Shown here piece after piece: positions 8,599 to 17,287 of a stretch of 55,957 nucleotides of DNA (position 1 is the stretch's first letter; each line of letters starts with the position of its first letter). Under the pieces are notes generated by a model that was not told the DNA's origin, did no database searches, and saw nothing but the letters and a program-made list of their open reading frames with translations. A program made the position numbers and the translations under genes. Origin of the DNA: UBA2428 sp002343545 (GTDB lineage: Bacteria; Bdellovibrionota; UBA2428). Location: positions 1 to 55,957 of the forward strand of contig CALFZE010000054.1 in the NCBI GenBank assembly GCA_937952285.1, in the 5' to 3' direction.

Positions 8599-9852
8599 TT
8601 AGGGGTGCTTGGATTCCCCCACCAACTGGCCCGCTTGGAAGATAGCGGTGGGCGGCTGGAGATTCGTGAAAAGTTCCGCAAGCCACGAGTTCGAATGCGG
8701 GGACCTCGCTTCCCAGAGCAGTAAGTCCGCGAATTTTCCTTCTTCGATCGTGCCGAGATTTTCTTCCCAGCCCAAAGCGGCCGCGGCACCGAAAGTCGAC
8801 GCGCAGAGAATTTCGGCCGGACTGAGCTTCATCTGCGAGGCGGCTAAAAGCTGAGTGAAGCGGAAATCATAAACGGGAGCCGTTCCCGGATTGAAATCGG
8901 AAGCCAAAGCGAAGCGAGCTCCCGCATCGATAATCTTTCGAGCCGGCGCGTAATCGATTCCAAGAAAGAACGAAGTTGCGGGCAAAAGTGCAGCGACCGT
9001 CGAAGTTCGCGAGAGCGAATCGAGTCCAAGTTGGGAAATTCTTTGAAGGTGATCAACCGACAAAGCTCCGAGTTCCGCAAAAGCTTCGCTTGCACCGACC
9101 GGAGTGATTTCGTCCGCGTGAATCTTTAAATTCAGCCCATTCGCACGTGCGATCTTAGAAAAACGCAATGATTCCGAAAGGCTGAAAAAGCCTTTGTCTG
9201 GGAACGCATCGACTCCGTCGGCCAATGCTTCTTTGGCAATGGTCGGAATCAACGAGATCATGGCATCAACGAAGGTCTTCTCATCCACTCCTTTTGGAAG
9301 GGCGTGAAGCGGCAGAAAAGTTCGGTAACAACGGGGTCCGGACTTCCCGAGAGTCGACTCGAGGTAGGCCTTCAAGACCCGGAGCAAACGAAGCTCGCCT
9401 TCTGGCGTCGCGGAGTAGCCGGTTTTGACTTCGGCTCCCGTGACCCCCGAGCGCCTCATCTGATCCAAGCGCCGTCCAAGGTTACGTTGGAGTTCGAAGT
9501 CCGAAGCGTCCTCGGTGGCGCGATTCGTGTTGTGGATGCCTCCACCTTGGGCGGCGATATCGGCGTACTGGGCGCCCTGCCAACGCAGAAAGAACTCGGA
9601 CGATCGTTCGCCCTCAAAGAGAGCGTGGGTGTGGGAGTCGAACCAAGCCGAAGTCGCGAAGAGTCCCTCCGCGCAGAAGTCCGCTTCGCCGATCTTCGCT
9701 TCGCTTGGGCGAATGGCTTGAATGCGACCGCCCTCGACCACGATATCGAGGGGGCCCTTCACAAAGGTGGCGTCCTCGAGGGTCGGCCTACGCCCGTCTT
9801 TCTTTCGAAAACCTTGACCGGTGTAGAGACCGGCCAGCCGCGAGATCTTCAT
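8599..9852 (-). CDS. hutI: Imidazolonepropionase
   Basis: Third enzyme of histidine degradation; it hydrolyses 4-imidazolone-5-propanoate to N-formimino-L-glutamate. The amidohydrolase signatures are clear: SHTHALFEGERSSEF (metal His pair plus the family-specific FEGER), QGGGIHNTNRAT, EVKTGYS, KIHADEI, VDHLQR and ALASDFNPGTAP with the catalytic Asp. It has 417 residues, near the family size. The ATG at 9852 overlaps the hutU stop as TGATG, and a GTG one codon upstream is an alternative. It is the last gene of the run from lepB. The enzyme that consumes formiminoglutamate (HutG or HutF) is not in the window. Confidence 0.95.
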   Translation of the reverse strand: MKISRLAGLYTGQGFRKKDGRRPTLEDATFVKGPLDIVVEGGRIQAIRPSEAKIGEADFCAEGLFATSAWFDSHTHALFEGERSSEFFLRWQGAQYADIAAQGGGIHNTNRATEDASDFELQRNLGRRLDQMRRSGVTGAEVKTGYSATPEGELRLLRVLKAYLESTLGKSGPRCYRTFLPLHALPKGVDEKTFVDAMISLIPTIAKEALADGVDAFPDKGFFSLSESLRFSKIARANGLNLKIHADEITPVGASEAFAELGALSVDHLQRISQLGLDSLSRTSTVAALLPATSFFLGIDYAPARKIIDAGARFALASDFNPGTAPVYDFRFTQLLAASQMKLSPAEILCASTFGAAAALGWEENLGTIEEGKFADLLLWEARSPHSNSWLAELFTNLQPPTAIFQAGQLVGESKHP

Positions 9853-11513
9853 CACAGCATCGGAACTTTGACGTTATGGGTACGCGCCCAAGTCTGTGCG
9901 CTTTCGTAACCCGCGTCGGCGTGCCGAAGGATGCCCATCGCGGGATCGCCGTTCAGAACGCGCTTAAGGCGGCGTTCGGCTTCGGCCGTTCCGTCGGCCA
10001 CAATCACCATGCCGGCGTGTTGGGAATATCCCATTCCCACGCCACCCCCATGGTGAAGGCTGACCCACGACGCTCCGTTTACCGAATTGATGAGGGCATT
10101 CAAGAACGCCCAGTCGGAGACGGCATCCGAACCGTCCTTCATCGCTTCCGTTTCGCGGTTCGGCGAGGCGACGCTGCCGCAATCCAAATGGTCGCGGCCG
10201 ATCACGATCGGCGCCGAAACTTTTCCTTCGCGGACAAGCTTGTTGAAAAGGAGGCCGGCCTTTTCTCGCTCGCCATGGCGGAGCCAGCAGATACGGGACG
10301 GAAGTCCTTGGAAGGCGACCTGCGGAGCTCCGTGCAAAAGCCAGTTACGCATTGTCTCGTTCTCGGGGAAGAGCTCGAGGAGCGCGCGGTCGGTCGTGGC
10401 GATGTCGGCCGGGTCTCCGCTCAAGGCCACCCAACGGAAGGGGCCGTTCCCTTCGCAGAACATGGGACGGATGTACTCCGGGACGAAGCCCGGAATGTCG
10501 AAGGCGTTCTTGACGCCAGCCTGCTGGGCCATCGCCCGAATATTATTGCCGTAGTCGAAAACGATCGAGCCACGTTGCTTGAAGTCCAGCATGGCTTGGA
10601 CGTGAAGCGCCATGCTCGCGATGGCTTTCTCGGTGAGAGAGTTGGGAGAAGACTTTCGAAGCTCGGCCGCCTGCGCGAGGCTCATGCCCGCCGGGATGTA
10701 GCCGTTGAGGGGGTCGTGCGCGCTCGTTTGGTCGGTGACGACGTCGGGGATAATTCCGAGCTTCAAGAGTTGCGGAAGAAGCTCGGCCGAGTTGCCGACG
10801 AGGCCCACGGTGCGAGCCGTTTTGGCGGCCCGCAGTTCGCGGATGCGGCTGAGCGCGGCTTCGAGGCTCGGCGCTTCTTCGTCGAGGTAGCGTTCGCGAA
10901 TGCGACGACGGAGTCTCTCCGCGTCCACTTCGATGAAGAGGCCGGCGGCGCCGGCGAGCTTGGCCGCGAGCGCTTGCGCGCCGCCCATGCCGCCCAAACC
11001 GGAGGTCAACACGAACTTGCCGCTCAGGGGAAGGGGGCCGTTACCCGGGTAATGCTTCCGACCACAGGCCGCGAAGGTTTCGTAGGTGCCCTGGAGAATT
11101 CCCTGCGTGCCGATATAAATCCACGAGCCGGCCGTCATTTGGCCGTACATCATGAGGCCTTTACGGTCGAGCTCGTGGAAGTGTTCCCAGGTCGCCCACT
11201 TCGGGACGAGGTTCGAGTTCGCGATGAGAACGCGGGGGGCATCCGCATGGCTCGGCAGCACACCGACGGGCTTGCCGGATTGAACGAGGAGGGTCTCCTC
11301 TTCGCCGAGGGTCTTGAGCGATTCGAGGATGGCATCGAAAGCTGGCCAATTGCGCGCGGCCTTGCCGATGCCGCCGTAGACGATGAGTTCATCCGGGTTC
11401 TCGGCGACTTCGGGATCAAGGTTATTCTGGATCATGCGATAGGCCGCCTCGGCGACCCAGGTCTTGCAAACTTTCTGCGGGCCGCGCGGAGCACGTACGA
11501 TTCGTTTCGACAT
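9852..11513 (-). CDS. hutU: Urocanate hydratase
   Basis: Second enzyme of histidine degradation; it converts urocanate to imidazolonepropionate with a tightly bound NAD+ acting as electrophile. At 553 residues it has the standard length. Family landmarks include YGGIGKAARNW near the N-terminus, MYGQMTAGSWIYIGTQGILQGTYETF, the dinucleotide-binding LTSGLGGMGGAQ, VTDQTSAHDPLNGY, and the C-terminal LHHGGGVGMGYSQHAG. It starts three bases after hutH and runs into hutI, giving the fixed order hutH-hutU-hutI. Confidence 0.97.
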   Translation of the reverse strand: MSKRIVRAPRGPQKVCKTWVAEAAYRMIQNNLDPEVAENPDELIVYGGIGKAARNWPAFDAILESLKTLGEEETLLVQSGKPVGVLPSHADAPRVLIANSNLVPKWATWEHFHELDRKGLMMYGQMTAGSWIYIGTQGILQGTYETFAACGRKHYPGNGPLPLSGKFVLTSGLGGMGGAQALAAKLAGAAGLFIEVDAERLRRRIRERYLDEEAPSLEAALSRIRELRAAKTARTVGLVGNSAELLPQLLKLGIIPDVVTDQTSAHDPLNGYIPAGMSLAQAAELRKSSPNSLTEKAIASMALHVQAMLDFKQRGSIVFDYGNNIRAMAQQAGVKNAFDIPGFVPEYIRPMFCEGNGPFRWVALSGDPADIATTDRALLELFPENETMRNWLLHGAPQVAFQGLPSRICWLRHGEREKAGLLFNKLVREGKVSAPIVIGRDHLDCGSVASPNRETEAMKDGSDAVSDWAFLNALINSVNGASWVSLHHGGGVGMGYSQHAGMVIVADGTAEAERRLKRVLNGDPAMGILRHADAGYESAQTWARTHNVKVPML

Positions 11514-11516
11514 CTT

Positions 11517-13064
11517 CTATTCCTTTCGGTGGAGGAGAACGCCTTCGGCGATGAGAGACTTCGCGGCCTCGATATCGGGGCCGAGGAAGCGATCACGCTC
11601 GAGGAAGGGGACCTTCGCGCGGAAAGTCGCGAGCGCGGATTGGATCGAGGGTGAACTCTTGAGGGGATGAAGGAGCGAGAGGGCCTGCGCCGCGGTCATG
11701 ATCTCGACCGCGATGACGCCGCTCACGTTGCGGAGGATCTGCATGAGCTTGAGCCCCGCCGCCGGTCCCATCGAAACGTGGTCTTCCCGATCGCCGCTCG
11801 TCGGGATCGAATCGACCGACGCCGGAAACGAGAGGGCTTTGGCTTCGCTCGCGAGCGCGGCGGCCGTGACCTGCGCCATCATGAAGCCGGAGTTCAAGCC
11901 GCCGTTACGCGTGAGGAAAGCCGGCAGCTGGCTGCTCTCCTTGGCCATCGCGAGGGCGATACGACGCTCCGAAATGACGGAAAGGGTGGTAAGCGCGGAG
12001 GCGAGCGAGTCCGAGACCCGGGCGGTGTAGATCGCGTGGAAGTTACCGCCGCTGAGCGAGCTGCCGTCTTCCGGAAAAAGCAGAGGGTTGTCCGTCGATG
12101 AATTGATTTCGCGACCGATGACTTCCTCGGCGCGGACAAGCTCGTCGTGGATCGCGCCGTGGACTTGCGGGGCGCAGCGGATCGAATAGGGATCTTGGAC
12201 GCGGCCGCAGTTTTCGTGGCTCTTGAGGATCTCGGTTTCGCCGCCGAGCCAAGCGCGAATGGCTTCGCCACAGGCCACGGCCCCGGGGTGGTTTCGAACG
12301 CGAAGAATGGGATCCAGTGCGAAACGATGCGAGCCGCGAAGGCCTTCGACCGACATCGCGCAAGCCAGATTCGCGTGATCGAGGAGCGCGCGGCCTTCCG
12401 CCCAACCCTTCAGCGCGAGCGCCGTCGTGAGCTGGGTCCCGTTGATGAAACTGAGGCCCTCTTTGGGGGCGAGCTTCAAGGGTTCGAGCCCGGCATCGCG
12501 CAGCGCGAGCCCGGCATCGACACGTTCGAATCCCTGCGAATGCGGGCGCGTGGCTTCACCTTCGCCGAGAAGGGCAAGCGTCGCGTGCGCGGACGGAGCC
12601 AGATCGCCCGAGGCGCCGACGCTGCCGCGCGAAGGAACGATCGCGAGAATGCCCGCGTCCAGCGCGCGCAGGGCGTGTTCGACGCTGGAACGTCGGACGC
12701 CGCTGTTACCGCGGCAAAGCGTGTTGAGACGGAGAATCCAAGTCAGCGCCACGATGTCGCGAGGCAGCGCCTCGTCGGTTCCCACGGCGTGCGAGCGGAT
12801 AAGGTTTTCTTGAAGCTCGACGAGGTTGTCGCTCGAGATCGCGACTTCGGCGAATTTTCCGAAACCCGTATTGATGCCGTAGACCGCTTTGCCCTTCGCG
12901 ACGATGCCTTCGACCATACGGGCCGCGGTTTCGATCCGCTGCCAAGCTTCGGGATGAATCTCGATCTCGAGACGGCCTTTCGGATCGAGGGCCCGACGCG
13001 CCATTCGGTAGGCATCGAGGGGATCGAGAGAGAAACCATCGAGGACAAGTTTTTTCGAATTCAC
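11517..13064 (-). CDS. hutH: Histidine ammonia-lyase
   Basis: Deaminates L-histidine to urocanate. The protein has 515 residues. The Ala-Ser-Gly triad that cyclises to the MIO cofactor is at residues 151-153 in RGSVGASGDLAP. Other conserved parts are YGINTGFGKFA with the catalytic Tyr, NLIRSHAVG, FINGTQ, QDPYSIRCAPQVHGA and SSTDNPL. The start overlaps the stop of rpe by four bases (ATGA), so histidine degradation is coupled to a pentose-phosphate gene here. No HutC-type repressor gene is visible beside it. Confidence 0.97.
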   Translation of the reverse strand: MNSKKLVLDGFSLDPLDAYRMARRALDPKGRLEIEIHPEAWQRIETAARMVEGIVAKGKAVYGINTGFGKFAEVAISSDNLVELQENLIRSHAVGTDEALPRDIVALTWILRLNTLCRGNSGVRRSSVEHALRALDAGILAIVPSRGSVGASGDLAPSAHATLALLGEGEATRPHSQGFERVDAGLALRDAGLEPLKLAPKEGLSFINGTQLTTALALKGWAEGRALLDHANLACAMSVEGLRGSHRFALDPILRVRNHPGAVACGEAIRAWLGGETEILKSHENCGRVQDPYSIRCAPQVHGAIHDELVRAEEVIGREINSSTDNPLLFPEDGSSLSGGNFHAIYTARVSDSLASALTTLSVISERRIALAMAKESSQLPAFLTRNGGLNSGFMMAQVTAAALASEAKALSFPASVDSIPTSGDREDHVSMGPAAGLKLMQILRNVSGVIAVEIMTAAQALSLLHPLKSSPSIQSALATFRAKVPFLERDRFLGPDIEAAKSLIAEGVLLHRKE

Positions 13065-13711
13065 GGAAGACCTTTCAGCTCGCGAATCGCGGTTGTGTAG
13101 TCCTTCGCGCCGAATACCGCGGTGCCGGCGACGGCGATGTCGACGCCGATGTTGCGCACGGAAGTCGAGTTCTGCGCGTTAAGTCCGCCGTCGATCTGCA
13201 CTTCGATCTTGCGGTCGGTCTTCGACTTGATCCACGAAATCATTTTCTCGGTCTTTCGCAGCGCGGCCGGGATGAGTTTTTGACCACCGAATCCGGGATT
13301 CACCGTCATGCTGAGGATAAGATCGACGTCGTCGAGTACCCATTCCAAGGTCTCGAAGGGAGTGGCGGGATTGATCGAAACGCCCGGTCGGCAACCGAGC
13401 TCCCGGATCCTCGCGAGCGTTCTTTGCAGGTGGGGACCGCTTTCGACGTGAACGGTGATGCCCGTCGCGCCGGCGTCACGGAAGGCTTCGAGCAAGTCGT
13501 CGGGCCTTTGCACCATCAAGTGGCAATCCAAGGGAAGCTTCGTGCGTCCTTTGAGGCCCTTCAAAACAACGGGTCCAAGCGTGAGATTGGGAACGAAGGC
13601 GCCGTCCATGACGTCGACGTGGAGGCCGTCGGCACCGGCCGCTTCGACGGCCCGGACCTCTTCAAGCAAGCGGCCGAAGTCGCTCGACAAAAGGGAAGGA
13701 TAGATCTTCAT
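13061..13711 (-). CDS. rpe: Ribulose-phosphate 3-epimerase
   Basis: Interconverts D-ribulose 5-phosphate and D-xylulose 5-phosphate in the pentose phosphate pathway. The 216-residue TIM barrel shows the family motifs in order: IYPSLLSSDF, HVDVMDGAFVPNLTLGP with metal His and catalytic Asp, LDCHLMV, VNPGFGGQ, and VQIDGGLN with the second catalytic Asp. It lies between fmt (32-base gap) and hutH (four-base overlap). Confidence 0.96.
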   Translation of the reverse strand: MKIYPSLLSSDFGRLLEEVRAVEAAGADGLHVDVMDGAFVPNLTLGPVVLKGLKGRTKLPLDCHLMVQRPDDLLEAFRDAGATGITVHVESGPHLQRTLARIRELGCRPGVSINPATPFETLEWVLDDVDLILSMTVNPGFGGQKLIPAALRKTEKMISWIKSKTDRKIEVQIDGGLNAQNSTSVRNIGVDIAVAGTAVFGAKDYTTAIRELKGLP

Positions 13712-13743
13712 GGGGCCGCACTCTAGGCGCGAGCTGAGGCCTT

Positions 13744-14712
13744 CTACAAGGGGAGAAGCGTGAGTTCGGAACCCGAAGTCCGGTCGAAAAAATTGCGCAG
13801 CGCGACCGAAGCTTCTTGGGCGGGTTTCGAAGGAAACTGAACGCGCGCCAGCTTCAGCAGGCCTTTGCCTTTCGCGACGAAAATCTCCGTTTCGCGACGG
13901 ACCAGATACAGGGAGCCGTCCTCGGTATCGGCCCGAAGATCACGAGTTTCGAGGATCTTCATTTCGGTGCCATCGGCCAAGCGGGTTTTCACGCCGGGCC
14001 AGGGATCGAAAGCCCGGACTCGGTTGTGGAGCTGGGCCAGGGACCAGCTCGTGGGATCGACGAAGCCTTCTTCCTTACGGATCTTGGCCGCGATCGTGAC
14101 GAGGGCTTCGTCTTGGGGTTGCCCGACGAGTTCGAGGGGATCCGTCGCGAGATAGGAAGCCAGGAGTTTTCCGCCTTCCTGGGCTAGTTCGACGAAGGCC
14201 CGGGCCGAGCTGAGGCTTGGCGTGATCGGCGTAGCGTGTTCGGCCAGAAGGGGACCGGCGTCGAGCGCCATGACCATACGTTGGAGACAAACGCCGGTCG
14301 TGGTGTCGCCGGCTTCGATGGCGCGCTGAATGGGCGCGGCGCCTCGCCAGCGCGGGAGGAGGCTCGCGTGCACGTTGATGGGGCCCCTTCGCGCGAGATC
14401 CAGGAATCTCTGCGGCAGGAGGTTTCCGTAAGCCGTGACGAGCACGAAGTCCGGCCTTTCCCTCGCGCCAAGGAATTCATCGAGGCGCGCGAGTTCGTCG
14501 GAGGCTTTTTTAAGGCTGGACGGTGAAAAAACGGGAAGTCCCCGCTCCAAGGCGCGAATTTTCACTGGGCAGGGAAGGACTTCGAGTCCGCGCCCTTTGG
14601 GGCGGTCGGGTTGGGTGACGACGCCCACGACGTCCGTCGTGGCGAGGGCCGCCTCGAGTGAAGGCACGGCAAAATCAGGCGTTCCGAAAAAAAGAGAGGT
14701 CGCTCGTCCCAA
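13744..14712 (-). CDS. fmt: Methionyl-tRNA formyltransferase
   Basis: Formylates the amino group of initiator Met-tRNA using 10-formyltetrahydrofolate. It has 322 residues, with the N-terminal FFGTPDFAVPSL, the folate/catalytic motif NVHASLLPRWRGAAPIQ, the GDTTTGV strand, and a C-terminal OB-like domain with FDPWPG. The start is a TTG: no ATG or GTG is available before the first strand, and a GGAG (14721-14724) sits eight bases upstream. It follows def by 16 bases, the common def-fmt pairing for N-terminal formyl-methionine metabolism. Confidence 0.95.
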   Translation of the reverse strand: MGRATSLFFGTPDFAVPSLEAALATTDVVGVVTQPDRPKGRGLEVLPCPVKIRALERGLPVFSPSSLKKASDELARLDEFLGARERPDFVLVTAYGNLLPQRFLDLARRGPINVHASLLPRWRGAAPIQRAIEAGDTTTGVCLQRMVMALDAGPLLAEHATPITPSLSSARAFVELAQEGGKLLASYLATDPLELVGQPQDEALVTIAAKIRKEEGFVDPTSWSLAQLHNRVRAFDPWPGVKTRLADGTEMKILETRDLRADTEDGSLYLVRRETEIFVAKGKGLLKLARVQFPSKPAQEASVALRNFFDRTSGSELTLLPL

Positions 14713-14728
14713 AGCGCAAGCTCCGTAC

Positions 14729-15316
14729 TTACTTTTCTTCGTCTTCTTCGGACTTACGTCGGCGAAGCTTCTTATACTTGTCGAGCACCATCATCCGCTG
14801 CATGGGCCCGATGCGATCCGTGAAGACGATACCTTCGAGGTGATCCATCTCGTGCTGCAGGACGATCGACTTGAAACCGCGAGTTTCGATCTGGTGGGTC
14901 TTGCCGTCGACGTCTTGGTAACGCAGGACGAGGTGCTCTTTGCGTCTGACCTTGGAGTACACGCCCGGGATCGAAAGGCAGCCTTCTTCGTACTCGATCT
15001 GGCCGTCCGCCTCGAGGATGACGGGATTCACGAAGACTTCGAGGTTCGAAGTCGTGCGTCGTTCGGCGAGCCGCTTTTCGCTCTCTTCGTCGCCTTCGAT
15101 GTATTCGTCGTCTTCGGTCAGGTCACCGATGTCGATCACGAGCAAACGCTTGGGGAGACCGATTTGGACGGCCGCCAAACCGATACCTTTGGCCCAGGCC
15201 ATCGTTTCCGCCATGTCGACGACGAGCTTTTTGAGTTCCGGACCGAACTCCGTCACGTCCGTGGATTTTTCGCGGAGACGGGGGTCGGGCAGGGTCACGA
15301 TCGGAAGGAGCGCCAT
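14729..15316 (-). CDS. def: Peptide deformylase
   Basis: Metalloenzyme that removes the formyl group from nascent proteins. All three motifs are present: GIGLAAVQIG (44-53), EGCLS (metal Cys113) and QHEMDH (metal His155 and His159, catalytic Glu156). The 195-residue protein carries an acidic insertion of roughly 20 residues (about 66-86) between the second strand and the NPVI strand, and a charged C-terminal tail (RRRKSEEDEEK). The insertion is not typical of E. coli-type deformylases. The gene sits between lepB (8-base gap) and fmt. Confidence 0.96.
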   Translation of the reverse strand: MALLPIVTLPDPRLREKSTDVTEFGPELKKLVVDMAETMAWAKGIGLAAVQIGLPKRLLVIDIGDLTEDDEYIEGDEESEKRLAERRTTSNLEVFVNPVILEADGQIEYEEGCLSIPGVYSKVRRKEHLVLRYQDVDGKTHQIETRGFKSIVLQHEMDHLEGIVFTDRIGPMQRMMVLDKYKKLRRRKSEEDEEK

Positions 15317-15324
15317 GTCCCTTA

Positions 15325-16161
15325 TTATCTAATACCTTTGCCCAAACGAGACCAACGAATTGACGAGAAGCATTGGCCAACGTCGCGACTTAAGCTGCCG
15401 GAATCAAAGCTTTCGCAAGTAAACCAAACGAAAAGAGCTCGTCCTTTCAAGAGGTTACGGTCCACAAAGCCCCATTGACGGCTGTCCGCGGAATCATCGC
15501 GGTTATCGCCCATGAAGAAATACTGGTTCGGTGGGACCTCGAACTCACAGATCTCGTTGATCTGGGAAGCGCGAAAGGCACCCACGTTCTCTTCGGGGTC
15601 GTGGGGACCGACGCGGCCGCAGGGCGGATCCGATCCGTCTTCGAGGTCATTGCCGCCACCGCCGCGGTAGGGGTAGCGCTGAACCCAGTGCCCCGAGCTC
15701 GTGCCGGGGAGTTTTTCCTGGAAGAGGAGATTGTTCGAGTTGAAGCGGAAACCGTCCAGGCCCGCGATTTTCTCGTCGTCTCGCACGGCTTCGACCTGGG
15801 AAGCGGTCAAATTCACGAGCGGGTATCCGCGGCGGATCGAGATACGATCGCCCGGAAGGCCGATGAGGCGCTTGATGTAGTACTGACCCTCTTTGACGGG
15901 GTCCCGCTCGTGGTTCGGGTACTCGAAAACGATAACGTCACCGCGCTTGGGATCGGCGATCCTCAAAATCGGAGTGTTCGTGAAGGGGATCCGGAGATCG
16001 TAGGAGCTCTTGGAAACGAAGATGAAGTCTCCGACGAGAAGCGTCGGAATCATGCTGCCGCTCGGGATCTTGAAGGGCTCGATGACCGCCCAACGCAGAA
16101 AAAGGATGAGAATCACCATCCAGAGCAGGGATAAGAATTCGGCGGCTAGTTTCCGAGACAT
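15325..16161 (-). CDS. lepB: Signal peptidase I
   Basis: Cleaves Sec and Tat signal peptides at the outer face of the inner membrane. An N-terminal helix (LLWMVILILFLRWAVI) precedes IPSGSM with the nucleophile Ser36, and the general base Lys97 is in YIKRLIGLPGD. The C-terminal box reads YFFMGDNRDDSADSRQWGFV. At 278 residues it is a typical Gram-negative single-anchor form. It heads the minus-strand run lepB-def-fmt-rpe-hutHUI and is divergent from the LptF/G gene with only 23 bases between starts. Confidence 0.96.
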   Translation of the reverse strand: MSRKLAAEFLSLLWMVILILFLRWAVIEPFKIPSGSMIPTLLVGDFIFVSKSSYDLRIPFTNTPILRIADPKRGDVIVFEYPNHERDPVKEGQYYIKRLIGLPGDRISIRRGYPLVNLTASQVEAVRDDEKIAGLDGFRFNSNNLLFQEKLPGTSSGHWVQRYPYRGGGGNDLEDGSDPPCGRVGPHDPEENVGAFRASQINEICEFEVPPNQYFFMGDNRDDSADSRQWGFVDRNLLKGRALFVWFTCESFDSGSLSRDVGQCFSSIRWSRLGKGIR

Positions 16162-16184
16162 GAACGGGTTTACACTAACACCCG

Positions 16185-17276
16185 ATGGGGATTTTGGCAG
16201 GTTACGTCGTTCGGGAAATCCTGAAGCTCTTCTTTCCGATCTGGCTCGCGTTCGGCTTCGCCCTGTTCACGCTGGAGTGGCTCGCCCAAGTCTTTAACGT
16301 CAAGACGACGGCGGTGAGCGCGTTGGTGCTCTATCTCCTCAAGGTTCCGGCCCATCTGCAGATCGTGTTTCCGGTCGCCGTCCTGCTTGCGTGCTTGCTC
16401 GCGCTCGGATCGATGAACCGCTCCCGCGAAGTCGTGGCGGCGCAGTCGCTTGGGTACGGGCGTAAGGCGATCCTCGTGCCGACCTTCTTCGCGATCGGTC
16501 TGGCGATGCTGCCTTACTACCTCGTGGTCGATCAGATCGCGCCTTGGGGGATGTGGAAGCACTACGATCTTTTCGATACTCAGGTGAGGAACGTGCCCTC
16601 GCGCTTCTCCCAAGTTCAGCGCGAGAAGATGTGGTATCGGAACCAAGACGTCCTCTACCAAGTCGGGTATTTCGATCCCGACAAGAACGAGCTTTACGAC
16701 GTCGTCATCTACACCTTCGACGACGAGTTCCATATCGTGCAGACGCTGACGGCCGAACGCGCGACTTGGAACGGCGGGGCGTGGACTTTGACGAACGGGC
16801 ACGTAACGCTGCTCGATCAGCGTCTCGAAACGCCGCTGCACCAGCCGTTTTCGATCAAAACGACGCGCTTGATCGAGGATCCGCGTGGGCTCCAACGTAT
16901 CGATTACAACGCGGAGACCATGACCCAGATGGAGCTTTGGCGCGCGATCCAGCGCCATCGGGGCTTGGGAATCAACACTTCGCAGTGGGAAGTCGTGTTC
17001 CATAGCCGCTACACCTTTTTCTTGATCACGATCGTTTTCGTTCTGTTGGCTTATCCTCGCGCGTTGCGTTTTCGCCGCGTGGAAGGCGCGGCCAAAGACG
17101 GCGCCTTCGTGGCGGGGACGTGTCTCGTTTACTGGCTGATGTTCACTTTCGCGGCGAACCTGGGGAACACGGGTCGCGTGAACCCCGCTTTCGCGGTTTG
17201 GACGCCGTCGCTGATCTTCCTGGTTGGAGTTCTGGTCTACAATCGCTTCACGAGCCTGCGTAACGCGAGTCTCTGA
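16185..17276 (+). CDS. LptF/LptG family LPS-export permease subunit
   Basis: A 363-residue membrane protein with the LptF/G layout: three N-terminal helices, a periplasmic beta-jellyroll of about 170 residues (roughly 115-285), and three C-terminal helices. The conserved cytoplasmic coupling region reads LGSMNRSREVVAAQSLGYGRKAI. Together with LptB this family drives lipopolysaccharide extraction from the inner membrane. Only one of the usual pair is here, so I cannot decide between LptF and LptG. No Shine-Dalgarno is visible; a TACACT (16171-16176) eight bases before the ATG could be the -10 of a leaderless message. Confidence 0.85.
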   Translation: MGILAGYVVREILKLFFPIWLAFGFALFTLEWLAQVFNVKTTAVSALVLYLLKVPAHLQIVFPVAVLLACLLALGSMNRSREVVAAQSLGYGRKAILVPTFFAIGLAMLPYYLVVDQIAPWGMWKHYDLFDTQVRNVPSRFSQVQREKMWYRNQDVLYQVGYFDPDKNELYDVVIYTFDDEFHIVQTLTAERATWNGGAWTLTNGHVTLLDQRLETPLHQPFSIKTTRLIEDPRGLQRIDYNAETMTQMELWRAIQRHRGLGINTSQWEVVFHSRYTFFLITIVFVLLAYPRALRFRRVEGAAKDGAFVAGTCLVYWLMFTFAANLGNTGRVNPAFAVWTPSLIFLVGVLVYNRFTSLRNASL

Positions 17277-17287
17277 TCGACGACTCC

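Noticed and set aside
9705..11654. Long open frame of 649 codons opposite hutU
   Set aside because: It lies antisense to a clearly conserved enzyme gene. High GC at third codon positions leaves such frames open, and its translation is Arg/Gly/Ala-rich without motifs.
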